Source of the DNA: Micromussa lordhowensis | Lineage: Eukaryota; Cnidaria; Anthozoa; Scleractinia; Lobophylliidae | Direction: 5' to 3' | Assembly (NCBI GenBank): GCA_964020085.1 | Contig: OZ026604.1 | Location: 20,383,894 to 20,447,893, forward strand | DNA: 64,000 nucleotides | Shown here: in pieces, positions 12,606 to 27,600 of the stretch | How positions within the stretch are numbered: the stretch's first letter is position 1 | Layout of the letters: each line of letters opens with the position of its first letter | Notes under the pieces: model-generated | What the model was told of the DNA's origin: nothing | Database searches by the model: none | What the model saw: only the letters and a program-made list of their open reading frames with translations | Made by a program: the position numbers and the translations under genes

Positions 12606-15600
12606 TATTGCAAGATAATTTGGTTTTATCAACTGGGTTGATTATGTGAATTGGCCACCGTAAAGAGATTCGGAAGCTGACGTTTCGAACGTTAGCCCTT
12701 CGTCGGAGCGAATGTACATGTTAAGCACTCGACTATCAGCCGCTGTTCGGGAAAGGAGCCCGCGCTCTTTCCCTGAACTCTTCTCGGGGAACGTAGACCG
12801 CACTCGAGAAAACGGCGGAAATAGAGGCTTATCAGACAAGAGAGGAAATATCCAGATATTACTGACTTACTTGATTCATAAGAGATTCCCGCAACTCGGC
12901 AATCTTAGCTCGAAGAGCAGTGATTTCTGCGAAGAAAATGACCAACATTTTACCCATATTGCAAACAGCAAAATTAATTCCTTCTTCGCTGTGTCTGGAA
13001 TTAAATTCTCAGCTCGAGCTTTTAACACTGAAGAGGTTTGCAACAACGAAAAATAGTCACCGAGTAGCTATGACCATTCTAATGAGCAACGGCCGAAGCC
13101 AAAAACGTCGGAGGGTAAAAATAACTCTTCTAGAAATAATCTGGAAGTTTGAAGCCAGTTCATGGTCAATGCGATGGTATAGAATTTCGATTCAGAATTT
13201 AAAAAAAGGGATGCGGCTGGATATAACGAAGGTCAATTTCAGACGTTCAAATTGGTAAAATTGAACAAAAGATGTGCTCTTTCAAGCTGTAAACAAACCA
13301 CTTACCACAAAGATCACAGATGAAATGCCATTAATAAAAACGGCGCGAATCCGAACTAATACCGGAAATATCAGCCGAGACTACCCGAAAGTACTCGAAA
13401 GAATACTCACCAAGGAGTTGTTCGTGACTTCGGTCCGCTAACTGACAGTGAACGTCGACGATGGTCGCCGAGCTGTTAGCTTCGATTGTATCCTTGTGTT
13501 GTTTGATCTCCTGCACAAAATTGTAAGGAATGGAAATTGAATTCGTGACGCATAAGATTCAAAGTCTGTTCATATTTAAAAGGCATTCCTATCTATTTTT
13601 AGCACACGTGAAGGTTAAAGTCTGCATACGAGCCAAGTGGGCAATCAGGCAGGCGCTTATCTCCGGATGAAGCGACTAGGAATATTTCTACTCCCCCCTG
13701 GATGGGATGCTAGGATTACCCCCAGCGTTAAATTCGTAGGTACCATTTATACACCTGGGTGGAGAGAGGCACTGTGAGAATGAAGTGTATTGCCAAAGGA
13801 AAACAACACAATGACCCTGGCAAGGCTCGAACCCGGACCGCTCGATCCGAAGTCGAACGCACTAACCATGAGGCAACCGCGCCTCCCACTACTTTCTTTA
13901 TTGTGATACAGAGATTTAAGCGGCAATATTAAAATGTATTGCAATATATCATCGGTAGCAATAGTACATTGAATTTATCAAACTGGTTATCATACCTGTT
14001 CCTTCATGTATAACAACTGGTGTTGATGACGTAACAAGTTCTCGTAGTACATAGCATAGCTAGAATGGATTTCACAAAACAATTAACCATCATTATCAGC
14101 ATGAATCACCGGATAAATCTCAGAGTGAATAATTACTTCGCTTCGTGGCCAGGTTATGCAGTAACAACGCATTCTAAAGCATCAACCTTCTTCAGCGGCC
14201 AAGTAGAATTCTTGATAAAAATCGAATTTGTAGATTTTGCACAATTCTTGGCATTGCATGTGTAAATTTTTCATACTTTTTAGCTTTTCAATAGCCTAAA
14301 ATATTCCCTCTTTACTACTATCCAGTACAATCTGAAGACTATTTTAACCTGGACTCAGTATCAATTGCTGATATTTATTGAGCATTCCAATTTTCCTTGT
14401 GTTTGTCTCCTACATCATTGCTGCACTTGTCATGTTAGTCTTGTCTGCCAAGTATGGCATGAACTTGTTCAATCTGAGTACCGCGTCTTTAGTTTTACAG
14501 TCCAGCTTTAAAATGTAATTAAATTAAGAAATGAAATAAAAAAATGAGTTTAATCTACTCTAATCAAGCTTACTAACTGATCTCTATTCTTGGCTAAACT
14601 TGTCTAATCTATTCTTACTAGCTCCGTCTGGCACACTTCAAACTCGTCTCCTCTTCTCTTCCTGTCTAGATCTGAGATTAACAAAGACATCCCATCAACC
14701 AGTCTTGCACTGACGCTATCATAACAGATGATACATGCAAATGACACAAAACGAAATAATCACATCGTTATTACACGCAAAGCTAGCCCAGCCCCTTCGC
14801 GTTCTTGTGACGTCAGGTTACCGGAAAACTTTCGTTGAGTTTTGTCGCTCTGGTCCCAGGCCGTCCGCGCTCATCAAAACAAGGCAAACGCCTGTCAACT
14901 ACGCTGACGCAACTTCACAGCCAAACACAAATTCACTGTATAGGAGAGTACAGTACCTTTCGAAACAATTTCTTTCCCGCAGCATCGTTTCAGAAGCCAG
15001 TTTAACGAGGCATTTATCCACATGATCCTGGACACAAACAAAACATTGAAATAATCAGCAGCAAGTCAAAAAAGAAAACATGCCCAAGAGAGAGAGAGAG
15101 AGGGAGAAAGAGAGAGGGAGAAAATTTTCAAGAAGTACAAACCGTGAGGTGGCTTCGTTAACAAAATGGAACGCTATGTTCTACGTTGAGTCAGAAATAG
15201 AATGCGTACCTTTGTAAATGTTACTCTATCGTCCTTTTCTGTGTGTTCCGCCATCAGATCTTGGACAAAGTTCTCCACAAGATGAGGTTTGGCTATAGTG
15301 CAGTTCTCCTTCATGACCTGATAACGTGAAGTGGTAACTGACATAAACATTCACTAGTCATTAATTGTAACTTTCCTAGCTGAGGAATTCAGTAAATCCT
15401 TGTTGAAAACACTAAGAGTAAGGACAAAAAGTCAATAAGGAAGGTTATTTACTGACCGGTTTTTTCCACAAGTCTGTTGGCAGGGTTGCATCATCTCTTC
15501 CTCTCTCAGATACCACCAGTGTGTGCTCACGGGATATCCTTCTAATGACGTCATAGATCATGGTGCACTCCAAGTTCTCTAACAGTCTTATAAGCTGCAA

Positions 15601-18600
15601 TGGTAATGGGAATTCTATCAAACTATTAACAAACAAATCGTAACGTTTGCAAGATTTCCTCGAAGTAGAGGAAATATTTGGCAGCTTCAACAGTCCGAAA
15701 GATGTTTTCGGTCCAATATTTTCCGAGGATTAAGCCCGCAATTGCTGAGAGCGCAGTTGCTAAGTTACGTGGCGGGAAAGTATCGAAGCCTTTGTACCAC
15801 TCCTGACTAGATGGCAAGAATAGTTTTCAACCTGCTCTCAACAAGTAACAGTATCTGGACAAACCTGTTTGACTTTCAGTTCCATTTCTGTCGACCCAGC
15901 GGGAGAGGACAGGGGTTCATCGTCGTTCACAAGCGCACCAAGGGCTGCATACTCTTGGCCCTGTTGGGGGAGGGGTGGAGAAACTACCAATCAAATCACA
16001 AACAGGAAGAAAGAAAACAAACAAGCAAATAAACAAGCAAAAAGAGTGAATGTGAATGTGAAAGGCACCATACCTGACCCATTTTAACAGCGACTTGTTG
16101 ATAAACTGGTTGCAGAATTTCGATCTTGTAAATTTTGCTAAAATGTAACGAATAAAATATTTTAATATCAGCGAATGTTCAATCGTTTATTGTACCGCCA
16201 AGCAAGACGCGTTTATTTTTTCGGCCAGAGCTTCAAAATTGGAGAAAACCGAGTCTCGAGTATTTTAGCAAGTAGAGCTGATAATTGTGTAATTAAGTCA
16301 AACTAAACGTCACAAATAATGGTCTAGAAAGTTAGAAAAAGGAAAGCAAAAGAAAACTATTTACAGCTGTTATCCGCAAAGAGCACAAAAATTCACTAAA
16401 TAAGTGTACTTTTCAGTTGGCCATTAGAGCAGGAATTAACCAAGCAAAGCGGAAATTTCTCAACCTGATCGCTGTACTTCGCTAAAAACTTCTTCAAATT
16501 GGAGAGGGCAGAGCGCCACATGGAAGCTGTATGATATCAAGACAAACTTGCATTACAAATACACTGCCAACGCGATGTCATAGACTTACCACATAGTTCT
16601 GTAGAGCTTAGACGTTGATATCTCGTTAACACCCAGTTTTCTGCAGCCCCAGTCCACTTTGAGAAGTTCCAGTCGCGAGCATACCAGCAAAAACAAATTG
16701 ATCAACTTGACTGCCGCTTGGGGATTGGTACTGAACGAAACCGACCCCTTGGGAATGTCTCCGTAAGGCCCAGTCTCCACGGGAACAGCGGTCTCGGCAC
16801 CGTCATCTCCATTGCTGTCGCGTTTGTCGCTGTGACGGCTCGGAGGCCTTCGGGAAGTACTCGTGCTCGGTCGAGAACGCTGCCCAGTGGAAGCTGAGAG
16901 AGCCGAGTCATCTGGCTGTTGAGAGGAGAATTCTGGGAGCCCATTCTGAAGAACGTCTTCGAGAAGTAACGAGACGCCGAGGATTTCACCATTGACGACA
17001 TGCCTGTGTCACAGGAACACCAAACATTGGTTTTAACATTAGAATCTTATCACCTGCCTTCTTAACAATGTAATAATTTTGTTGGGAGAATTTAGAGAAT
17101 AAATCATTCTTGGGAACTAGAGGGGCTACTTAAGAGTAGCCTCCTGTTATTCATACATTTTCAATCATAGAAAAAAACAGCACTTGTTTTATTCTGAACG
17201 TATTCTTGTAACGCAAACCTGGACGTACCAAGCAGTACAGGAATGTTTATTTCCGCCAGTTGGTCTCTAAGATACCACAAACTGATTCCGAAAATGCCAA
17301 TGCCATCAAGTTGTGAAGCAACAAAAGACACGCCTTAAGGGAGATACGTCACGGTTTGAGCATATTGAAACACTTAGCCTAAATTTTTCAAGTTCGTCGT
17401 TTGTAATCCGTGTTAATCTTTTCTATCCTTTACCATCCTTGCTCCTTTATGGTTTATTTGGTGTTTTTCTATCTCAGAAAACTACTGTTTTCAGGTTTCC
17501 TAGCGTTTAAAGGTAATTTTTTGTGTACATGGCCAAAAATACCGTTACAAAGCCCCAAGTCCAGACGTTACGTTCACTCACTACACATTAAATATCAGAG
17601 AAGCAATGTTTTGCAACTACTTGCTTCCTAGTACTGAATGTAATTCTAGTACTGGCAAGACGTAACTCAGTCAATGCAGCCACCTGGATTTCATTCTATC
17701 GGCTTCAAAAGAGATTTTCTCTGCCTCGCGTGTTCCCTCATGTTCTCATCAGGCTCAGAAGGTAATTCAACACAAAATCTACAGAGTTAATTTTCCGTCA
17801 TTATAAGCACTTGTTATCACTTGCACGAGCAATTGTTATCTTTTCTGAGGGATAAAATCATACAATCAATTCCAATTATGATTTTCGCGATTTAAGATCT
17901 CGACTCCATCTTCGGTGATCATGACCAAGCTTGAAACCAGAAGTACGTGACATAATATGCTAACCTGTCGACGTCACGCAAACCAGCTAAACAGAGCTGC
18001 ATGTTTTCTCCGATGAGGTCCCATGACCAGTACATCATCGGAAATGGCCCGTACCTGGAATAACAAGTAAACACTGTCCTCAATTGAGCAACTTGAGCCT
18101 ATACCCTTTTTTATTTATAACAATATCGAGGCGGTAATTTGCAAAATTTTCAATAATAAAACAGAGGCTGAGATGTTGAAAAGAATATAATTTTGTGTGT
18201 TAAAAATTTGTACATACAATATAATTATATTACAAAACTTATCTAAACGGCAAAACTGGACAAAAAACAACAAACACAGCACTATGATCGATGCTAATTT
18301 CCACAAGGTCATCCCTCTTAAGTCATTTTTAGACATGGTACCCAGTTCTTCCGCGGATGTTACTCGCGCGTGGCGTGGATGTTTTCGAGGAGGAGTTGTT
18401 TGTTTCATTTCGCTTGAAGGCGAGGGAAAGCCTCCCACGCTGTGGAGATGTCTTCTTTGATATTACAATATCAAAGGAGCAATGGCACTTCGGTCTTCGC
18501 TATGTTGTACATTTATAATTTCGTTTAAATAAAGGGTTTATTGATTGACTGAAATCTGAAAACTTCGTTAAATATTGAACGAGATTGCTGCTACTGGGAA

Positions 18601-21600
18601 AGTACTTAAAAATAGAAACTTAACGTTTGCTAGAAATTATAAAGGCTTGGGAATGGGCTTGGGAAGAATATTTTAAAACGCCTTCTTTTCATCTTGAAAT
18701 GGAAACTTAATTCAACATTTTCTTATTTTTTTGCTATGTTATCTTTTTTTAAATCTGGTGTATGTTTAAATTTAAAAAAAAAGGGTTGTTGCTGTTATTT
18801 CTCACCGTTCTAGAAAGGATCTCCACGGATACAGGCTTCTTGCTAGTGGTTCCTTCCCTTCTAGAGGCTCCGGCAATGAAATCTGAGCACTGTATATAGA
18901 CGGTCTGTGAAGATCAACCAAAAAATAAACAGACACAAACATTAGTAAACAATTCCGCACTACACTCAAGCAAAATGCATTGAATCACTGATCCAGAGAA
19001 AACGGTAAGATGGTTTTCCTTCGAAATTCGAGATTCCAGGGAAAACAAAACTCTCTCCCATGCGCCTAGTGATTAAGTGTTTTATTATATAGCACTGGAG
19101 TTTAGTGTTAAGTAATAAGTCAAGGAGAAGCCAAAGTAAGTTACGTAATACTTAGTAGGAAAGCCATTGTCACGTGACCATAAATCAACTAATGGGAGCG
19201 CCCGTTAGATTCAACTAAACCCCAGCTGTATTAAAAAAGGTAACATTGAAGTCAAATGAAGTTACGCTATCTCCATTTTTCACTCCAGGCACTTAAAATC
19301 ACGGACTCTAGCTTTAAGCAAATAGACCTTGAATAGCCCACCTTGGAAGGTTGCTCAGGTTCTGAAGAGCAAACTGCATGTTTTCTGTAATACTCTGTTA
19401 TGAAAAAAAAAAAAGAATTGGTTTAGACCATGATGAGACCTGATCAAAACCTGAATTATATCGAAGTTTTGTGTCGTGAAACCAGAACCAAAGTAATCAC
19501 TCACGCATTCACAATGGCCACCGAAAATCCAGTGATAGTCTCCTCCGCAGCGGTTATTAGGGTCGTCACGCAACGCTTCTCCCAAGCGTTGCGTGACGAT
19601 CCTAATAACGGCTGCGGAGGAGACTAGTGAAGAGAGTGAACCAATCAAAACTTGAAGCAAATACATGTAGCCGAAGCAAAGCGCGGGAAAGCGTGTGCAA
19701 GCGCGTCACGATTGGTTTTGGTTTTACTTCAGATTGGATAGGTAATGGTAAAGTAAACTTTATTTTGTTAGAGTGCCCCATTCAGCAACGAGGCTGATAT
19801 CCAGAGGGGCCCTGGACTAAAAATATAATAACAAAAAATACAAGATATCGTGATAATTTAAAAATGCAATAATTTAAAAACGTATAGAGTGTAAACAAGC
19901 ATGCAATACTTTTTAAAAGTATAGTGTCTATAAAAATGATTTAAAAATTGTAGGTATCAATTTTGAAGGATGAAAGTGACTCGGTGTTTTGAATGCTACT
20001 TGGTAACCGGTAAAGAGTTGAGCCTGAATAGCTAAAAGTTCGTTTTGCAAGGCTGAGTTTGGGTTTGGGCAAGTGCAAGTCTGTTCTTCTGCGTGTGTTG
20101 TATCTATGCACATTATAGCTTCTAGTAAAATAGTCACTCAAATACTTAGGTACTAGACTATTTAGACATATATAAACTAAAGTACATTTATGTCTTTTTA
20201 TGTCTTTAAGCCAATCGCTCAGCGCAGAAATGCAAAACCAAGCAAACGCGAATCGAGAGTAAAGTGACAACCACTCTAAACACACACACATACATGTCGT
20301 TACAAGCATATAATATTGTCACATTGGTAGAAGTTGTTGGCGGCAATGAATTTCTTACCCTGTAAGCAGCCTCGTTTCCAGTCGACAGGAACGTATCTCT
20401 AACTGAGTGACTGATGGAAATATCAAACTCCAGAAACATATTATCGCGGCGCTTGGCCAGGAAGTCTGCAACCTACAGGGAGAAAACAAAAACTCAGTAA
20501 CCGCAAATTAGCCAATTATCGATTTAGTGCATTACAATGGAGGGGGGGGGGGGGGGGCGGGGGCGGGGGGGGCAATTTTAAGTAGCCAATTCCGTCTAAT
20601 AGAAGAGAGAACCAATCCGAAACATGTTTTTTAATTTTATGATGACACGGAGGTAGGATGCCTTCTTTCTTCAGAAAGTTCACGCTCTTAGGTTAGTTTA
20701 ACAATCTAACTTTATCGATAAAAATAACATATTACGACCTGACTTTTATCAAAAATCCCGAGGGCTAATGAGCCCAAAAGGAGGGTACGAAGCGTACTAA
20801 AAAATTGCTTCACGTATTGCAAATGAGTGGGAAGATGGGCTGTGTGTCTTAGTCCCTAATTTAGTGTAACCATGAAAACCACAGTCGTGATAACAACACA
20901 TCACAAACGGGGAAGGAAAAGGAGTTTGAATGAAAAGACAATAAGCCAACCAGTTTCTTCGACGCAGGAAGCTTTCAACAGGCAATCAAAACTTACAGTT
21001 TTAAGGAATTGGGTATGTACTTAGTTTTATCTTGTTTTATTTATTCATTCTATTTTGTTATTATTAAGACCCTCAAATTTTCTAAAACAACGATGGCTGT
21101 ACACTATCAGCCCTCTTCTGCTTCGTTCTTTCACAAACGCATTTGCTTACCTCTTGAGGGTCATGCGGATTTTCCAGATGGTTGATCTGTTTCTGAATCT
21201 CTCGTAACTCAGCACCTTAAAAGAGAACCGGCGAGACTGTCTTAATACCAAAACAAGTAATTAACTCTAACTTTATTGTAATACATACATGTATACCAGG
21301 CTAAACACATACCATTATCTTTTCCATACTTTGACAACGTTTAGCGCTTTAACACTTACCAATTCCCTCAGTGCCTCCCCAGTCAGCGGTTACCCCTGAA
21401 AACTCAAGTTTCTGTGATCCCAATCGGGCATGAGAGCTACCAAGTCGAGCATGCGCACACAGATACTGGCAGATGTCGTGAAGTGACGAAATAAGTTGCT
21501 GTAGAAACAAATAAAGTTATTCGACGTGAGAAACACAAAGACCAAGAGAATAATGTTAAAAAAATATATAGTTTTTAAATTGTTAGAGATGTCTTACCAA

Positions 21601-24600
21601 CATAACTTTGAGAGCAGCGTTTCTTTGGGCTCCTTTCATTTTGGGAGACATTTTTAGAATCTGAAATTAAAAACGAAACAAATTGAAACCAATACAAACA
21701 AGAACGTCAACAACACTTAGGTTGACTAAAAGCTAAAGGAGGCTTCGGTAGGAGTGAACACTTACCGGCGATCAACAAGAGCCTTTAACCTTGTATGTAA
21801 GTTACAAATGCCTTGAATCTTACCTCGGTGTAGTGCGGAATGAACCAAAGATTCAACAAGCTTTTTCCATCAGAAGACAACATTCTGCGAGGTCGAGGCT
21901 TAAAATGCCTGGAACAGACAATAACAACAACAGCTGGGTGTAATTTAAGTAGTGAATGTGGAATAATAATTAAAAGAGACATTTAAGTGGGTGTTATCGA
22001 AGTTTCTTTGTTAGTTTCTTCTATGTCGTCAAAATGTATATGGAAAGCAAAATGTGTCAATGACACTTCGCACTGAAACGTCGGATAAAAGACTTGTTGT
22101 GAAAAACCTTAAAGTGTATACTAGACTTCAAACTGAGTTTCGCCTTCTGCGCCGTCAACGGAATTAACGGGACTAAAAACAACTTGTTAACCTTGTTTCT
22201 TGTAAGCACTGGTAACTACCAAATTCACGAATTTGATTGGCTGAAAACCAAATTGAAGACGGTCTAGATTTCCCATCTTGACCGGTAATGCTTTGGAGTG
22301 AAAAAGCGCAAAATCATGGACTATTTCCTCTAACAACATTTATTTATGGCAGTACCAAAAAGCCCGATGTGTAGTTCTCGTTTGCGCCATACAATAAACA
22401 TCGTATTAACCGATCTTAGTCGGTCTGTATGGGAGAATCTTGACTCACGACTTCGGTCAAGATTCTCCCACACAGACCTCCTGCACGGTTAATAAGCGCC
22501 AAATACTGTTACTTGTCTTCCCTACTTAACAGATGTTCTGCGATATAATTGGCAAGAGTCTTCCAATGTTTTACTTTAAACTATGGAATAGGGTTGCATA
22601 AAAGCAGCATACTTAGGATCGGAAATTATTTTGTCATCTTCTTCAGTCTTCTTCTCGTCTTCTTCACCAATAACAAAATGAGCATCTCTAAAACAAACAA
22701 TAAAAGAAAACGTTATTAACACCTGGTCTTTTCACTACATAAATTTGCCAAACATCTTCTATTCCTAAGCTAGAGATAATGTAATCGTCAAGCGAGTACT
22801 TTAAGTAACTTCTCTAAATGTTTGTTTGGAGAATCAAGCACTGCATAAAGACATAATCTCTTTATTAACTGATGTGCTTATACATATATTCTCGTAACCT
22901 TTGCACTCGATAGTCGACCGATGATGACCCTTTCGTTGACGTTGCAATGTAGCCACGCTTTTTTGGTTCAAGTTTTTCTCAGATGATACTTTGAAATTCT
23001 GCAAAACGTACAACTGCAACACGAATTCGCTAAAAAAAAAATCTGCATACGAGCCAAGTGCCAAGGCCGGAGTTTATCCCAGTTTCTGTAGCATGAAGCG
23101 ACTAGGAGCATTTCTACTCCCCCCCCCCCTCCCCTGGTTGGGATGCATTAGGTTCGCCGGTACCATTTATACACCTGGATGGTGAGAGGCACTGTGAGAG
23201 AAAAGTGTCTTGCCCAAGAACACAACGCAATGTCCCCGTTCAGGGCTCGAACCCGAACCGCTCGATTCAAAGACGAGTTGACTAACCGCGAGACTGCCGC
23301 GCCTCCCACATCCTAAAGAAATACAGGCTTCATAAAGTTTCATTTCGGTAGATCCATGGAGGGAGCATTTTGCTGCATTAAAATTAAGCTAAACGAAGAG
23401 ATGACCATCGGTAAATGCACATATTTCCATAGTACCTTGTAGTTGGAAAATCCGTCATCAGATTCAGCAAACTAGCACAGTAAGAAATCATCTACATGTA
23501 TGAAGGTACAAACAGATCTTTTTGTTAATAGGGACCTTTAGATTGGACTACGAGATTGAGTAAAGTAAAGTCTGCATACGAGCCAAGTGGCTCATCAGGC
23601 CGGAGCTTATCCCGGTTTCAGTAGTATGAAGCGACTAGGAATATTTCTACTCCTTCCTGGATGGGATGCTAGTCCATCGCAGGGTTACCCCCAGCATTAA
23701 ATTCGCCGGTACCCATTTATACACCTGGGTGGAGAGAGGCACTGTGAGAGTAAAGTGTCTTGCCCAAGAACACAACACAATTTCCCCGGCCAGGGTTCGA
23801 ACTCGGAGCGCTCGCTCTGGAGTCAAGTGCACTAACCATAAGGCCACCGCGCCTCCAACACGAGATTGAGTACGAGTACGATATTCGAATTTCAAACCAG
23901 TGACGTTCCAGAGCCCTCACTCTTCATGCTGGTTTTAGTAGAGAGGGTAGGTCATGATGGGTATGCGATTTGATGATGTGAAGCCTGCTAAGTAGAATCG
24001 GAAACTCGTTCTCGTACTCGATCTCGCACTCGTAATCAAATCTGAAGTCCCATATAATAACGCAATGGATACAAATCAAACTGAGATCTCTTTCCAGGAC
24101 TTGACAAATACCTGAGACTGCAAAGAATACTGGGATACTCTCTTGTGAAGGTTCTCACAGAAATCAGTGACGAGCTTTCTAAAAAGGAAAACCGAGAAAG
24201 AAAAACGAATAGTTGGAATTTAGTAGTAGCTTCCTACGCAGGGGCAGCTTAAGTCAACTGCAAACAACTTATACACTACGACTTCGTTAACACTGTCTTT
24301 GTGAAATAAATGAAAAAAAGATAATCAGTCACAATTGGAAAGCAGTAGATTAATGAGGATGTAAGCATATGAGAGCGACACCCACCACCCAGGCCCTCGC
24401 GGTTTTTTTTGTTCGCGCTCAAGACGATCTGTGAACGAACTACATCAACGCCATCTTCTCAGCCAATCAGATGATAAACCGAAAGAACTCGTGACGTGGT
24501 CTACGTGTGTTTACTGCTCTAGGTACCAGTTGGATATCAGAATCCGCCGGATAAATCACTATCCAGCAGATAGCGTGGTTTGGTTTGTCAACACTTACCC

Positions 24601-27600
24601 GCTGAATAGTGATTTATCCGGCGGATAGCGTTAACCGCCCTTTCAACAACTGTGAACAAATGTATATGACTTTTTGAATTCGATTTCTAGTTGGTTCAAT
24701 ATACGGGACCTAGTAAATTATTTTGAAATTTCAAAATAGTTTTCCTCCTGTAACATGAAATCAGAGGAAACTAAAACTGGAAACTGTCAGCGAGGCTTAT
24801 TGTTAGAAATAAACGACCACACATATTTACCGTTTCAGCTTGATAACTTCATCAATGTTCTTCATAACTGTTCCCATCTGTTCCTTCTTGTGGATGTAAT
24901 CGTTCAGCATTTTGTCCCTCAAAAATGTCTGCAACAAAATATATGATTCAAAATTCTACACAATCTGACGGTGAGGGTAATTGAGCCCTGTTCCAGTTTG
25001 TGTGACACTGCAAAAAAATACCACGTGAATTTCAGACTAATGCGAAAGTTGACGCGCCGCCATGGCACGATCAGTTGCTAAGCAACATCGAGACCGTCAA
25101 AATCTTCGGCTTCACTCCGATCTCCGACAGAAAAATTCGACATCGTTCGGACCTGTTCGCCCACCTTTTACGTTCAAGCTTTCAATTTCCTTACAGTCAC
25201 AGGTTAGTCGTTACGCACCTTCTCCAGCTGTACAGAGACAAACACTTCCTGTAGCTTGCGTTCAAACTCTCGATCCAGTCTCTTGGTGGAGAATGGCGTG
25301 AGGTGGGCTGGTGCTCCCTCAGCTGAACTGGCACGACTGGCGAGAGATGTGTCATGCGAGGAGCCTGGGGACAACCCGGCACTAAAAATAATATAACAAT
25401 TAAACAATTTGAGAATCAGTGTATAGCACATGTGAGTGAGGTAGCTAGTGACACAAATAACAATTCATAGAAGACATTATAAAATCAAATTTTCACTACG
25501 TTCTGCTAGTCCATGAGGGAGATAGTCATATCGGGAAGGTAAGGCTAAACGATAGGTCCGCAATTCGTACATGTGTGAAATAATTGAACTAGGAAATTTT
25601 GAAATGAAAGAATTAATTTAACAAACTTTTGTATTAAACGGCTTTTTATTACTTCAGTCCTTTACAGTGCTGTTCAGGACAAAGGCTAAGTTAACCAAGT
25701 AACAATGTAGGCGTATGGTTTGCATTTTCAAGGTTCGTTCCACTGAAGCTAATTGCAGCTCACTCGATCATTTGAATACGTAAATACCTTTTCTCAGTTT
25801 CAGCTGCTTTTACTTTGGCAGCTGTGATGATTTTTGAACAGCTATCGAGCTGAAGAATGGATGAAATGATGAGATTCTTGTGAACAACCTAAAAACAAAG
25901 AGCAAATTTACTGAGCTTCAAAAAAAACAAATTAAAGTGAATAAAATTAAACCACAGATATATAAATCGCTTCCTTTCACGTGGGGGGAAATAAAGAAAT
26001 ACAGAAGTCAACTGGTCCGTAACACAGTCTTCAGAAATCAAACTTCTGAGTAACGAATATGGATGTACGATGAACTTAGAAATCTCTTCCAAATTGCCTC
26101 ACGCTGTAAAGTTAAAAAAAAATTCAGGATTAGAAAGGCGCAGAGGTATAACAGAAAGAAGGCTGATAACACTAGGGATGCATATCTTTTGTTGGATAAC
26201 CCACCACGTTGGCATAAACATGCAAGCTACTAATAAAAAAAATCATAATTTCATGCTTTGAAACAACAACGGAACGTAAGAGACAGTTAAATGTTTATGT
26301 CAAAGGCTGTTAGTATTGATGCAAAACTGTTCTGACCTGGGTCATTAAGATTGTTTGCAACTTCTCCACGCCTGTTCCCGACATAATCTGCAATAAACAT
26401 ACAGGATATCAAAGTGAGCAAAAAGACATTAAGCAACAACAACAACAAACAACGAAAAGGAAACCCTTCTTCTTCTAATAAAAAAGGAGAAAAACCAGAA
26501 CGACCTACGTGTAAAGAAAGAAAAATCTCTGGCTAAGCGCATACAAAGAAAAACGAATTTCCGGGACGAATTGCAGACGAATCCCCAGCTGTTGATGTCC
26601 TTGTGGGCAATTTAACTGGAGCTATCTGGGAAAACATGCTTTTCACAAACCTGTAGCAATCCTTCCCTTGTGCGGAAGCTAAACGTGCCTAAATGCTTTT
26701 CATCCAATTCTTGAATGGCCAAAGGAGTGTAAGCCGGTGTATATCTAAGAAAACAATCGGATACTGCAATTAATTGAAAGACAAAACCTTGTGCAAGTAA
26801 ATCGATTTAGAAAAGTCAAAATTAAGCAAATTTGTCAAAGCACCATATACATGTACTAAGAAAGAGAACGAACACTTCATTTGGAGATCTAAAGTCCAAA
26901 AAACATCGTCGAAAGGAAAAGGGATTTGAGAGGACAATAAGAAAATTTGCCACAACATATTTACCAAACAGATTTTAACTTTATAACTCTACCACTGTAA
27001 ACGCAGAACTCACACAGAAATACCTCCCCCCTCCTCCAAAAAAAAATAAACTAAGCAAACATTCTGTAACGCTTCCTCACGTAGAGATGACAAGACAGTA
27101 AATTCAAGTGTCTTTCTCAAGACCGAATGAAACATGGATGCGAAGCGGGGGTGGAAAGTCAAACTCCAGGTGAAACCTGGGTATATTTCAAATATAGACT
27201 CCTTTGTTAGACAATAAGTGACTTATCACCTGTCAACCCTACTGTCGTCCTCTTGCAGGACAGTAATAAGTACATTTTGTATCTCAGCATCTGGTTTTGT
27301 CTGCGCAAAATCAAACGACACCGCACGAAGGAAAGCATGGTACTCATCAAAACCAATCTCTTTAGCTTGCCGTTTGTACGCCTGTTATAAAAAGAGTACA
27401 GAATGTGAGATTTAAAAATGATCGTAACGAAAAAGACAAAAATAAAGACGTAAGTTATGGTAGTGGTGTTACTAAGTGAGACAAAATCACTTCGGATACT
27501 CCTCGGGTACCATGTTACTAGAACAATCCAAAGACAAAAGATATCTGCTTTTTTGTTCTTGTTGTTATTCCATTGAGATCAAACTGTTCAAGCCTCGGTA

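Noticed and set aside
16441..16524. Candidate exon reading RSALSNLKKFLAKYSDQ on the minus strand
   Set aside because: It looks helical, but no acceptor gives the right phase after exon 46, and exon 46 joins exon 47 (TG plus C) perfectly without it.
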